Source: Alkaliphilus sp. | GTDB taxonomy: Bacteria; Bacillota; Clostridia; Peptostreptococcales; Thermotaleaceae | Length of the DNA: 10,331 nucleotides | Direction: 5' to 3' | Assembly: GCA_018335765.1 (NCBI GenBank) | Contig: JAGXRU010000006.1 | Coordinates: 1-10,331 of the forward strand | Part shown: piece after piece, positions 1 to 5,976 of the stretch | How the letters are laid out: every line of letters starts with the position of its first letter | How positions within the stretch are numbered: position 1 is the first letter of the stretch | Notes under the pieces: model-generated | Seen by the model: only the letters and a program-made list of their open reading frames with translations | Databases searched by the model: none | What the model was told of the DNA's origin: nothing | Translations under genes and position numbers: made by a program

Positions 1-292
1 CTAACATTGCCGCTACAGACTTCAAGGTATTTGCTATTAGTACCGGAGCATGTTTTCTCCCCATGGTATATATTGAGTTATCATAGATATCTTTCCCATG
101 GAAAAGGATAAGGCCAAGCTGTCTTTTTTTCAGGCTATGGAAATTGTGGAGATTCAGCAATTGAGATTTGGAGGGTTTCTGATCCCTGGGAAGCAAATTT
201 AAGTGCATGGATGCTGCTATGATGCAAGAGTGAGTTCCTCCCTCGTCATGGTAAATGATATGCAACAGAATCACCTTTTTCTTCAAAATTGA
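1..292 (+). pseudogene. Possible decayed gene tail, unrecognised
   Basis: Three short stretches read like protein but are broken. Frame 3 is open from the window edge to a TAG at 84-86. Frame 1 is open from just after a TAA at 109 and reads GYGNCGDSAIEIWRVSDPW and onward, to a stop near 220. Frame 2 is then open to a TGA at 290-292 and includes DARVSSSLVMVNDMQQ. A single gene with one or two frameshifts and a stop would give this pattern, and so would chance. I do not recognise the family. No start codon with an SD sequence is visible, and the left end may continue outside the window. This is a weak call. Confidence 0.2.
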
Positions 293-579
293 TAACATTC
301 ATATTGTGAGTTTGTGAGATTTCATTCCTTATTATACTCTATTACAGTATTTGTTTTTAATACTTAAAGGATTATCATATACATAGTTCAAAAATGAGAA
401 CAAGATTTAAAAAAAACAACTGAAAAACTGTGGGATTTAATGAACAATAGGGTGTGTCCTTAAGGAATAGGATCATGAGCAAATAAAAAAACAATAGACT
501 ATCTCTTGTTGAATTTAAGTAGACAACGGATGATGACACTTCAATACACCTCCTCGTATATTTCATACCCCATTGTATT

Positions 580-616
580 CTTCTGTTACTTAGATGGTAA
601 CTAAGAAGATTTTGAT
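580..616 (+). terminator. Candidate Rho-independent terminator
   Basis: CTTCT+GTTAC (580-589) pairs with GTAAC (597-601) and, after a 2-nt bulge, AGAAG (604-608), leaving a 7-nt loop. ATTTTGATTTTTT follows directly, giving a U-rich tail on the + strand. It would end any transcript entering from the left and insulate the transporter gene. The stem has low GC content and a bulge, so its strength is uncertain. An alternative pairing, CTTAG/CTAAG, uses the same bases. Confidence 0.45.
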
Positions 617-643
617 TTTTTTATGAGCAAATGGAAGGAACAA

Positions 644-658
644 AAAATTCAGAATATT
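644..658 (+). promoter_or_regulatory. CodY-like box (weak)
   Basis: AAAATTCAGAATATT matches the Firmicutes CodY consensus AATTTTCWGAAAATT at 12 of 15 positions. CodY represses amino-acid and peptide uptake genes when branched-chain amino acids and GTP are plentiful, which would suit a transporter/peptidase pair. The site lies about 215 bp upstream of the transporter start. In DNA this AT-rich a 12/15 match can arise by chance, so this is only a candidate. Confidence 0.22.
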
Positions 659-700
659 TACAAAAATTACAAAATATTAATACAAATTACAAAATCTTAA
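659..700. repeat. Adjacent imperfect direct repeats, AT-rich
   Basis: TACAAAAATTACAAAATATTAA (659-680) is followed immediately by TACAAATTACAAAATCTTAA (681-700). The copies differ by a 2-nt length change and one substitution. Their period of about 21 bp is close to two helical turns, so the repeats could be a paired binding site or an UP-like AT-rich element. They could also be simple slippage. Confidence 0.4.
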
Positions 701-873
701 CGCTAATATTAAATAGATTTTGATATCATAAATGAAATGGAACAAGTCTGCACTGGAATTTTACAAAGTGCAAATATACATTCGGTTTTCAGATCAGGCT
801 TGATTCAAGGAATATAAGCCCCGTATGCAGATTCAGCAATAATACTATTATTTTATTCAGAGGAGGAGTAATA

Positions 874-2442
874 ATGCAAGACGCAAAAAAAACAGTAAAA
901 TCGACAAAAAAAGGACTTTTTTCAAAGTTTCTTGACATGGTTGAAAAAGTGGGTAATAAACTGCCACACCCTGTAACGATTTTCGTATTATTTAGTATCG
1001 CGGTAATCATTATTTCGGATATCGCTGCCCGTGCAGGGATAACTATTGAGTTTAACATGATCGACAGAACTACAATGGAGTCGAAAATGACTACGGTGAA
1101 TGCAGTGAGTTTGTTAAATGCTGATGGAATCAGATTCATGTTTTCAAAAGCGGTTTCGAATTTCACTGGGTTTGCTCCTCTTGGAACAGTACTGGTCGCA
1201 ATGCTAGGGGTTGGCGTTGCAGAGGGCACTGGACTAATTTCAGCAGTGCTCAGAAAATTAGTTTTAAGTACACCAAAGGGATTGATAACAGCTGTTGTAG
1301 TATTCGCAGGTGTTATGTCCAATGTGGCATCTGATGCAGGCTATGTTGTATTGGTACCCTTGGGCGCTATTGTATTCTTAAGTTTTGGAAGACATCCTTT
1401 GGCAGGATTGGCTGCAGCTTTTGCCGGAGTGTCAGGAGGATTTAGTGCAAATTTATTGATTGGAACTCTAGATCCATTGTTAGGAGGCATCAGTACAGAG
1501 GCAGCTCAGTTCATCAGTCCTGGTTATGTGGTGGCTCCAACTGCAAACTGGTACTTCATGATTGTGTCAACAATCCTGATTACAATCTTAGGTACATTGA
1601 TCACTGAAAGGATTGTTGAACCAAGACTTGGAAAATATACAGGCTCGGAGAAAGTGGATCTTCATGCTCTTAATGTAGGAGAAAGAAAAGGACTAGTTGC
1701 TTCTTTTGTTGCTTTCTTGATATTCTCTATAGCCATCCTTGCTATGGTGGTTCCTGAGGGCGGTATCTTGAGAAATCCTGAAACAGGTGGCATCATGGGT
1801 GCATCTGCCTTTATGGACGGATTAGTGCCTATTATAGCGTTATTCTTCCTAATTCCTGGAGTAGCATACGGCATCTTTGCAGGTACAATTAAGAATGATA
1901 AGGATGTAGCTAATGCCATGGGCAAATCCATGAGTACCATGGGTGGATATATAGTACTTGCCTTTGCCGCTGCACAATTCGTAGCATACTTCGGATATAC
2001 AAATCTAGGTACAATCCTAGCGGTCAAGGGAGCGGAGTTCTTGCAAGCAACAGGTTTGGTAGGATTCCCGTTGATTATAGGCTTTATCATCGTTTCGGCA
2101 TTCATCAACCTTTTTATCGGATCAGCTTCAGCAAAATGGGCTATTATGGCACCGGTATTTATACCGATGTTCATGCAATTAGGCTTTTCTCCTGAATTTA
2201 CGCAGGCTGCCTATAGGGTAGGAGATTCATCTACAAATATAATATCTCCATTAATGGCGTATTTTGCAGTAATTGTTGCATTTGCACAAAAATATGACAA
2301 GGATACTGGTATAGGTACTCTGATCTCTACAATGGTTCCGTACTCTATTGTATTCCTGTTTGGTTGGACCGTCCTATTGCTAGTATGGTATTTCCTAGGA
2401 TTGCCATTAGGACCAGGAGCATATATATATTTGCCTATGTAA
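874..2442 (+). CDS. abgT: AbgT-family transporter (p-aminobenzoyl-glutamate type)
   Basis: This encodes a 522-residue integral membrane protein, the usual length for the AbgT family. Members move p-aminobenzoyl-glutamate in E. coli; MtrF and YdaH have been described as exporting sulfonamide-type antimetabolites. The N-terminus carries the family signature GNKLPHPVTIFVLF (27-40) leading into the first membrane helix. SNVASDAGYVVL (149-160) and the NLLIGTLDPLLGG segment (193-205, Asp200) follow. The C-terminal half has SAKW (Ser419, Trp422) and YRVGDSSTNIISP (Arg448, Asp451, Pro459). From memory, these have the same spacing as the substrate-site residues Ser417, Trp420, Arg446, Asp449 and Pro457 of MtrF. 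The ATG follows AGGAGG by 6 bases, and no key residue appears missing. The M20 peptidase downstream suggests import followed by hydrolysis. Family membership is firm; the substrate and direction are inferred. Confidence 0.95.
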   Translation: MQDAKKTVKSTKKGLFSKFLDMVEKVGNKLPHPVTIFVLFSIAVIIISDIAARAGITIEFNMIDRTTMESKMTTVNAVSLLNADGIRFMFSKAVSNFTGFAPLGTVLVAMLGVGVAEGTGLISAVLRKLVLSTPKGLITAVVVFAGVMSNVASDAGYVVLVPLGAIVFLSFGRHPLAGLAAAFAGVSGGFSANLLIGTLDPLLGGISTEAAQFISPGYVVAPTANWYFMIVSTILITILGTLITERIVEPRLGKYTGSEKVDLHALNVGERKGLVASFVAFLIFSIAILAMVVPEGGILRNPETGGIMGASAFMDGLVPIIALFFLIPGVAYGIFAGTIKNDKDVANAMGKSMSTMGGYIVLAFAAAQFVAYFGYTNLGTILAVKGAEFLQATGLVGFPLIIGFIIVSAFINLFIGSASAKWAIMAPVFIPMFMQLGFSPEFTQAAYRVGDSSTNIISPLMAYFAVIVAFAQKYDKDTGIGTLISTMVPYSIVFLFGWTVLLLVWYFLGLPLGPGAYIYLPM

Positions 2443-2455
2443 TTTGCCTATGTAA
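2430..2455 (+). repeat. Perfect 13-bp tandem duplication spanning the transporter stop
   Basis: TTTGCCTATGTAA occurs twice back to back (2430-2442 and 2443-2455). The first copy encodes the last residues (Leu-Pro-Met) and the TAA stop of the transporter. The second copy is non-coding and runs into the left arm of the terminator. It looks like a recent slippage or repair duplication. Confidence 0.9.
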
Positions 2456-2490
2456 ATTTAAAAGACACCGTCGGGTGTCTTTTAAATTTA
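2453..2490. terminator. Perfect 17-bp inverted-repeat terminator, probably bidirectional
   Basis: Left arm 2453-2469 (TAAATTTAAAAGACACC) and right arm 2474-2490 are exactly complementary around the tetraloop GTCG. The core GACACC/GGTGTC is flanked by A4 and T4 runs, so it can act as an intrinsic terminator on either strand. It starts 10 bases after the transporter stop and separates the transporter from the peptidase, so the peptidase depends either on read-through or on its own unrecognised promoter in 2491-2560. Confidence 0.85.
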
Positions 2491-2573
2491 CAGAAAAGAG
2501 TATTTAAAAAAGGAAAATAGAGATTATAAAAGAATAGGTATAAAAAAACATAATTAATTGGAGGACAAAACAT

Positions 2574-3683
2574 ATGATTAATAGAGAAAGAGTTGTACAG
2601 GAATTTTTAAAATACGTGCAAATAGACAGTCTTACCAAAAAGGAAGGAAACTTTGCCAGATATATTGCACAAGAACTTGCGGATGTGGGATTGGAAGTTG
2701 CTATTGACAATTGTGCGGAAAAGGTGGGAGCTGACACAGGAAATGTTATTGCAAGGCTAGAGGGAAAAGCGGATAAGGCATCCATTCTTTTTAGCTGTCA
2801 TATGGATACGGTGAGCCCAGGAGAGGGAATCAAACCGGTAATCAGAGATGGCGTAATTTATAGCGATGGAAAAACCATACTGGGTGCTGACAATAAAGCG
2901 GGCATAGCCGCTGTGGTTGAAGCCTTGAGGACGTTAAAAGAATCAGGAGTAGAACATGGACCTGTAGAGGTTGTGCTAAGCATTGCAGAAGAAGGAGGAC
3001 TTTTCGGGGCAAAAAATTTAGACTATTCTAAGCTGACATCGAAATTGGCATTTGTTTTAGACAGCGGTGGAGATCCTGGTCAAATAATCATCAAGGGGCC
3101 TGCTCAGGATAAAATCGTGGCTAAAATCATCGGAAGGTCTGCCCATGCCGGTGTAGCTCCGGAAGAAGGCATCAGTGCCATTCAAGTAGCCGCTTCTGCA
3201 ATACAAAGAATGAAATTGCTTAGGATTGATTCGGAAACAACTGCCAATATTGGGGTAATACAAGGGGGACAGGTTACAAATATCGTATGTCCCGAAGTGA
3301 ATATTCAGGCAGAAGCAAGAAGTTTAAATAATGAAAAATTAGATGAACAAACTACACATATGTTGCAATGCTTTGAAGAGGCAGCCAAAGAATATGGTGC
3401 TAAGGTGGAGTTAGAAGCGGAAAGAATGTATGAAGCCTTTGTTGTCGATGAAAATGAAGAAATTGTTGATTTAGTAAAATATGCATGTAAAAACATCGGA
3501 CTCAAAGCGTACACTGACTCCTCAGGTGGAGGCAGTGATACTAATATATTAAACAGTAACGGAATCAAAGCAGTGAATTTGGGTATAGGAGAGAGAAAGC
3601 CACATACGCTGGAAGAACATATTCATATCGAAGACTTGATAAACAGTGCAAGGCTGGTGCTTGAAATAATCAAAACAATATAA
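2574..3683 (+). CDS. M20-family metallopeptidase, peptidase T-like
   Basis: This encodes a 369-residue cytoplasmic zinc aminopeptidase or amidohydrolase of the M20 clan, closest to the PepT-like group of Firmicutes. The two-metal site is visible: His76 and Asp78 in SCHMDTV, bridging Asp106 in GADNKAG, the general base Glu139 with ligand Glu140 in AEEGG, Asp163 in VLDSGG, and probably His344 in PHTLEE. GRSAHAG (187-193) begins the inserted dimerisation/lid domain (about 180-295), and SGGGSDTN (317-324) is the conserved substrate-side loop. All catalytic residues are present. There is no signal peptide. The ATG follows GGAGG (2560-2564) at good spacing. True PepT enzymes are about 400 residues and cut tripeptides. 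This shorter form may act on di- or tripeptides or on a p-aminobenzoyl-glutamate-like amide delivered by the transporter. The substrate is not determined by the sequence. Confidence 0.93.
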   Translation: MINRERVVQEFLKYVQIDSLTKKEGNFARYIAQELADVGLEVAIDNCAEKVGADTGNVIARLEGKADKASILFSCHMDTVSPGEGIKPVIRDGVIYSDGKTILGADNKAGIAAVVEALRTLKESGVEHGPVEVVLSIAEEGGLFGAKNLDYSKLTSKLAFVLDSGGDPGQIIIKGPAQDKIVAKIIGRSAHAGVAPEEGISAIQVAASAIQRMKLLRIDSETTANIGVIQGGQVTNIVCPEVNIQAEARSLNNEKLDEQTTHMLQCFEEAAKEYGAKVELEAERMYEAFVVDENEEIVDLVKYACKNIGLKAYTDSSGGGSDTNILNSNGIKAVNLGIGERKPHTLEEHIHIEDLINSARLVLEIIKTI

Positions 3684-3696
3684 ATTCAAAAATAAT

Positions 3697-3830
3697 AGAT
3701 AAAGAAAATGTCTTAGAATAACAAAGCATCCCTTTATACAGAACTCTGGAAATATTAGGGTTCTGTATTTCTTTATCTCAGCGGCGTTACTAATACGCCC
3801 ACTTCTATAAGCGGGAGATAAGTTTTCTTT
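3697..3830 (+). ncRNA. Structured hairpin cluster; possible small RNA, attenuator or IS200/IS605-type end remnant
   Basis: AGATAAAGAAA (3697-3707) is perfectly complementary to TTTCTTTATCT (3768-3778), enclosing two smaller hairpins: AAAG/CTTT (3723-3735) and CAGAACTC/GGGTTCTG (3739-3765). The same 3' arm (TTATCTC, 3773-3779) can instead pair with GAGATAA (3815-3821). That alternative encloses GGCGT-N7-ACGCC (3783-3799) and a CCCACTT/AAGCGGG hairpin (3798-3815), which share two bases. TTTTCTTT follows at 3823-3830, as in an intrinsic terminator. The CCCACTT...AAGCGGG hairpin is reminiscent of subterminal hairpins of IS200/IS605 right ends, but no transposase or TnpB frame is present. The pairings are seen directly; expression and function are inferred. 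Confidence 0.35.
3739..3774 (+). terminator. Likely terminator of the peptidase gene
   Basis: CAGAACTC (3739-3746) pairs with GGGTTCTG (3758-3765), with one T-G wobble and an 11-nt loop. The T-rich tract TATTTCTTT follows. It lies 55 bases after the peptidase stop and is the first hairpin with a U-rich tail. It is also part of the larger folded region described above. Confidence 0.5.
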
Positions 3831-3964
3831 ATGAACCTAGTCATGACCTATCTATCAATGAATGCCAAAAATTGTTTATAATATGTTATATTGGGATAGT
3901 ATAATAGTGACGGTCAAAATCAGTAATGTATATAGGAAAATGCAAGTAGTAGTGCCAATAATTA

Positions 3965-3994
3965 TTCAACAAAAATCCTTGCAATTTTGTTGAA
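3965..3994. promoter_or_regulatory. Perfect 10-bp inverted repeat, operator candidate
   Basis: TTCAACAAAA (3965-3974) and TTTTGTTGAA (3985-3994) are exact reverse complements separated by 10 bases. The centre-to-centre distance is 20 bp, about two helical turns, as expected for a dimeric DNA-binding protein. The spacer contains the candidate -35 box TTGCAA. The stem is AT-rich and is not followed at once by a T-run, so an operator seems more likely than a terminator. The regulator is unknown. Confidence 0.45.
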
Positions 3995-4007
3995 AATGGT
4001 TTTTAAT
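3979..4007 (+). promoter_or_regulatory. Candidate sigma-A promoter for the decarboxylase/V-ATPase operon
   Basis: TTGCAA (3979-3984, 4/6 to TTGACA) and TTTAAT (4002-4007, 5/6 to TATAAT) are separated by exactly 17 bp. This would start transcription near 4014 and give a leader of about 105 bases before the TTG start at 4120. It is the only well-spaced pair I found in the gap. The better -10 match TATAAT at 3900-3905 lacks a partner at normal spacing. Confidence 0.4.
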
Positions 4008-4024
4008 ATATCTATTGGAATGAG

Positions 4025-4046
4025 TCAGAATCAAGAAAAATTCTGA
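4025..4046 (+). repeat. 7-bp inverted repeat in the presumed leader
   Basis: TCAGAAT (4025-4031) and ATTCTGA (4040-4046) are exact reverse complements around an 8-nt A-rich spacer. It lies just downstream of the predicted transcription start. It could be a protein-binding site or a weak RNA hairpin. The right arm continues into GAAAATTC, partly resembling a CodY half-site. Confidence 0.4.
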
Positions 4047-4119
4047 GAAAATTCAAACTATTTGCTAAAAATCATGAATGGATAATTATTTAGAAGCAAT
4101 GTAAAGGAAGTGATTTTTA

Positions 4120-5589
4120 TTGAAAAGAGTCGATCATAATAAGGCACCATTGTTTGAGGCATTAAAGGATTATCATAGCAAAAATGTTGTGCCCTTTGAT
4201 GTTCCCGGTCATAAGCATGGAGTTGGCATATCTGAAATGGCAGATTATTTTGGATCTACCATGTTGGAATTGGACGTCAATGCCATGAAGTGCCTTGACA
4301 ATATTTGCAACCCAATCGGTGTAATAAAGGAAGCTGAAAATCTGGCAGCCGATGCTTATTATGCGGATCACGGGTTTTTTTTAGTGAATGGAACTACAGC
4401 AGGTGTACAGACTATGATTATGAGCGTTTGTCAGCCTGGGGATAAAATAATTTTGCCAAGGAATTCGCATAAGTCTGCTATAACTGCTATAATTTTAAGC
4501 GGAGCCATACCTGTTTATATACAACCCGAGGTGAACGAGGATCTAGGAATCGCCATGGGAATAAGTATTGAAAGCGTTGAAAGGGCTGTAGGCAGACATC
4601 CGGAAGCCAAAGCTATTTTCCTTGTAAATCCAACCTATTATGGTGCCATAACCAATGTGAAGGCTGTTGTAAAGATTGCCCATAAATATGGAATGGCTGT
4701 ATTGGTTGATGAAGCTCATGGAGCCCACATGAATTTTCACCCGGAGCTTCCCCAGGATGCAATCGAGCTAGGGGCAGATATGTGTGCAGTCAGTACCCAT
4801 AAGACGGGCGGATCACTGACCCAGAGCTCATTGCTATTGCTCAGGGAGGGCATCGTTGATGTCAAGACAGTGAGAACGACCATGAACTTGACCCAGACCA
4901 CAAGCGCCTCATATTTACTCATGGCCAGCATAGATTTAGCTAGAAAACAATTGGCCACAAGAGGTGAAGAAATGCTGACAGAGGTATTGCGCTTAAGCCG
5001 TTGGGCTAGAGAAGAAATCAATAAAATTGACGGTCTGTATGCCTTTGGAAAAGAATTGGTTGGAATGCCCGGCGTATTTGATTTTGACGAGACAAAGCTG
5101 GGTGTAAATGTACGAAATATTGGTCTAACCGGTTTTGAAGTATATGATTTATTAAGAGATGAACATAATATTCAAACGGAATTGGGAGATATGTATAATG
5201 TGCTGGCAATCATAAGCTTAGGTGACACCATAGAATCCTTGACAACTCTTGTGAATGCTCTTAAAGAAATCGCCGTAAAGCACAGAAGAAATGAAGAAAT
5301 TAAGCTTACCAAAGGAATACTAAAAAATCCTGACATTATAATTTCACCTCGGGATGCCTATTATAGCGAAAAAAAAATCGTAAGACTTGAGGATGCTGTG
5401 GGAGAAATCAGTGGAGAATCTATAATGGCTTATCCCCCTGGAATTCCGGTAGTAACACCAGGAGAAAGAATCAGCAAGGAAATGATAGAGTATATAAAGG
5501 TTTTAAAGGAAGAAAAAAGCTTGTTGCAAGGAACGGAAGATTCGTATGTTAACTACATTAAGGTGTTGGGTATAAATATGAGGCGTTAG
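4120..5589 (+). CDS. speA: Orn/Lys/Arg decarboxylase, probably SpeA-type arginine decarboxylase
   Basis: This encodes a 489-residue PLP-dependent fold-type I decarboxylase, the length typical of the Gram-positive SpeA/YaaO group rather than the >700-residue inducible E. coli forms with an N-terminal wing domain. The PLP site is complete: phosphate-loop GTTAG (91-95), NSHKS with ring-stacking His117, VDEAHGAH with Asp197 and His200, and STHKT with Schiff-base Lys228. The separate C-terminal domain carries PRDAYY (410-415) and AYPPGIPVVTPGE (437-449). The start is TTG; AAGGAAGTG lies 7 bases upstream, and the next in-frame ATG is at residue 40, beyond conserved sequence. Arginine to agmatine is the likely reaction, but lysine or ornithine cannot be excluded. 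Each turnover consumes a cytoplasmic proton. There is no terminator before the next gene 38 bases on, so it probably heads the V-ATPase transcript. Confidence 0.92.
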   Translation: MKRVDHNKAPLFEALKDYHSKNVVPFDVPGHKHGVGISEMADYFGSTMLELDVNAMKCLDNICNPIGVIKEAENLAADAYYADHGFFLVNGTTAGVQTMIMSVCQPGDKIILPRNSHKSAITAIILSGAIPVYIQPEVNEDLGIAMGISIESVERAVGRHPEAKAIFLVNPTYYGAITNVKAVVKIAHKYGMAVLVDEAHGAHMNFHPELPQDAIELGADMCAVSTHKTGGSLTQSSLLLLREGIVDVKTVRTTMNLTQTTSASYLLMASIDLARKQLATRGEEMLTEVLRLSRWAREEINKIDGLYAFGKELVGMPGVFDFDETKLGVNVRNIGLTGFEVYDLLRDEHNIQTELGDMYNVLAIISLGDTIESLTTLVNALKEIAVKHRRNEEIKLTKGILKNPDIIISPRDAYYSEKKIVRLEDAVGEISGESIMAYPPGIPVVTPGERISKEMIEYIKVLKEEKSLLQGTEDSYVNYIKVLGINMRR

Positions 5590-5612
5590 TCAATCTTTGA
5601 ATAGATAATGAT

Positions 5613-5618
5613 GAGGTG
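5613..5618 (+). promoter_or_regulatory. Ribosome binding site that fixes the stalk-subunit start
   Basis: GAGGTG lies 9 bases before the ATG at 5628. A longer in-frame reading would begin at the GTG at 5616, but that GTG is part of the SD itself and has no SD of its own. The ATG is therefore preferred, giving 103 rather than 107 residues. Confidence 0.7.
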
Positions 5619-5627
5619 AGCATTAGC

Positions 5628-5939
5628 ATGGATAGTATCATTAAAAAAATTTTTGAACTTGATCAACAGGCAGTGGATATTAAAGAAAAAACAAAGGAAA
5701 TGGAAGACAATAATATCGAAAACATTAAAAAGGTATTGTTGGATTTGGATACCAAAGCGATTGATGAAGCAAAAAAACTAGGCAAGGAAAAATATCAGGC
5801 ATTTATAGATGAAGGAGAAGCTCGCAAACAGGAAATAACAGTTGAAGCAGAACATGCGTGCGAATTATTAGAGAAGAAATTTTCCAATAGCTATAGAGAA
5901 CTTGAAGAAGAAATTTTCAGAGAAATATTTAAGAAGTAA
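5628..5939 (+). CDS. ntpF: V-type ATPase peripheral-stalk subunit (G/H type, NtpF-like)
   Basis: This encodes a 103-residue, highly charged, almost wholly helical protein rich in Lys and Glu, with long Ala/Glu/Lys stretches (about 15-85) suited to a coiled coil. It has no membrane segment or signal peptide. Size, composition and position at the head of the V-ATPase cluster match the G/H-type stalk subunit that pairs with subunit E to hold the catalytic head to subunit a. The N-terminal IIKKIFELDQQA and the EAE region near residues 73-75 fit the family. Sequence conservation in this subunit is poor, so the assignment leans on context. An in-frame GTG four codons upstream is a less likely start. 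Confidence 0.82.
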   Translation: MDSIIKKIFELDQQAVDIKEKTKEMEDNNIENIKKVLLDLDTKAIDEAKKLGKEKYQAFIDEGEARKQEITVEAEHACELLEKKFSNSYRELEEEIFREIFKK

Positions 5940-5976
5940 ATAAGCTTTTTTCTTTTCTGCGAAGGAGCGAGGGCAA

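Larger units (their letters stand above)
1..873. other. Gene-free AT-rich region upstream of the AbgT-type transporter
   Basis: No open frame here has both a convincing length and a recognisable product. The left third (1-292) has coding-like fragments that change frame. The middle (about 300-570) is AT-rich with nothing I can identify. It holds a 10-bp palindrome TCCTTAAGGA and, on the minus strand, an isolated AGGAGGTG (547-554) followed by only a 9-codon frame. The right part holds a terminator-like hairpin (580-616), AT-rich direct repeats (659-700) and a CodY-like box (644-658), which are listed separately. I could not find a convincing -35/-10 pair for the transporter gene, although one should lie between about 610 and 850. 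Confidence 0.6.
3684..4119 (+). other. 436-base structured intergenic and leader region
   Basis: There is no gene here. From left to right it holds a hairpin cluster (3697-3830, including the likely terminator of the peptidase gene), an isolated perfect TATAAT (3900-3905) without a properly spaced -35, a perfect 10-bp inverted repeat over a candidate promoter (3965-4007), a 7-bp inverted repeat (4025-4046), and the SD AAGGAAGTG (4104-4112) of the decarboxylase. I see no match to a lysine riboswitch or T-box core, although I could not run covariance models. Confidence 0.6.

Noticed and set aside
61..103. Repeated CCCATGG sequences (around 61 and 96) as a hairpin or repeat element
   Set aside because: CCATGG is self-complementary and short. 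Two copies 35 bp apart in unassigned DNA are not meaningful evidence.
375..566. Minus-strand open frame of 63 codons rich in Leu/Phe, with an internal AGGAGGTG-like SD sequence
   Set aside because: The hydrophobic composition is what reversed AT-rich DNA gives. The best SD (547-554) leads only to a 9-codon TTG frame, and the long frame's ATG lacks a proper SD. No family is recognisable.
789..1322. Long minus-strand frame (177 codons) opposite the transporter
   Set aside because: It is fully antisense to a well-supported AbgT gene, has no SD, and its composition is that of a reverse-frame shadow. The same holds for the other minus-strand frames lying inside the genes.
3900..3905. Perfect TATAAT as the main promoter -10
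   Set aside because: No TTGACA-like hexamer lies 16-18 bp upstream; the nearest, TTGTTT, is 22 bp away. The pair at 3979-4007 is better spaced, so this is kept only as an alternative.
3684..4119. Known riboswitch or T-box upstream of the amino-acid decarboxylase
   Set aside because: I could not find the conserved core of a lysine riboswitch or a T-box sequence, and the hairpins sit nearer the peptidase end than the decarboxylase start. A covariance-model search would settle it.
5616..5627. Longer start (GTG at 5616) for the ntpF stalk subunit
   Set aside because: The GTG is part of the GAGGTG SD that is well placed for the ATG at 5628, and it has no SD of its own.
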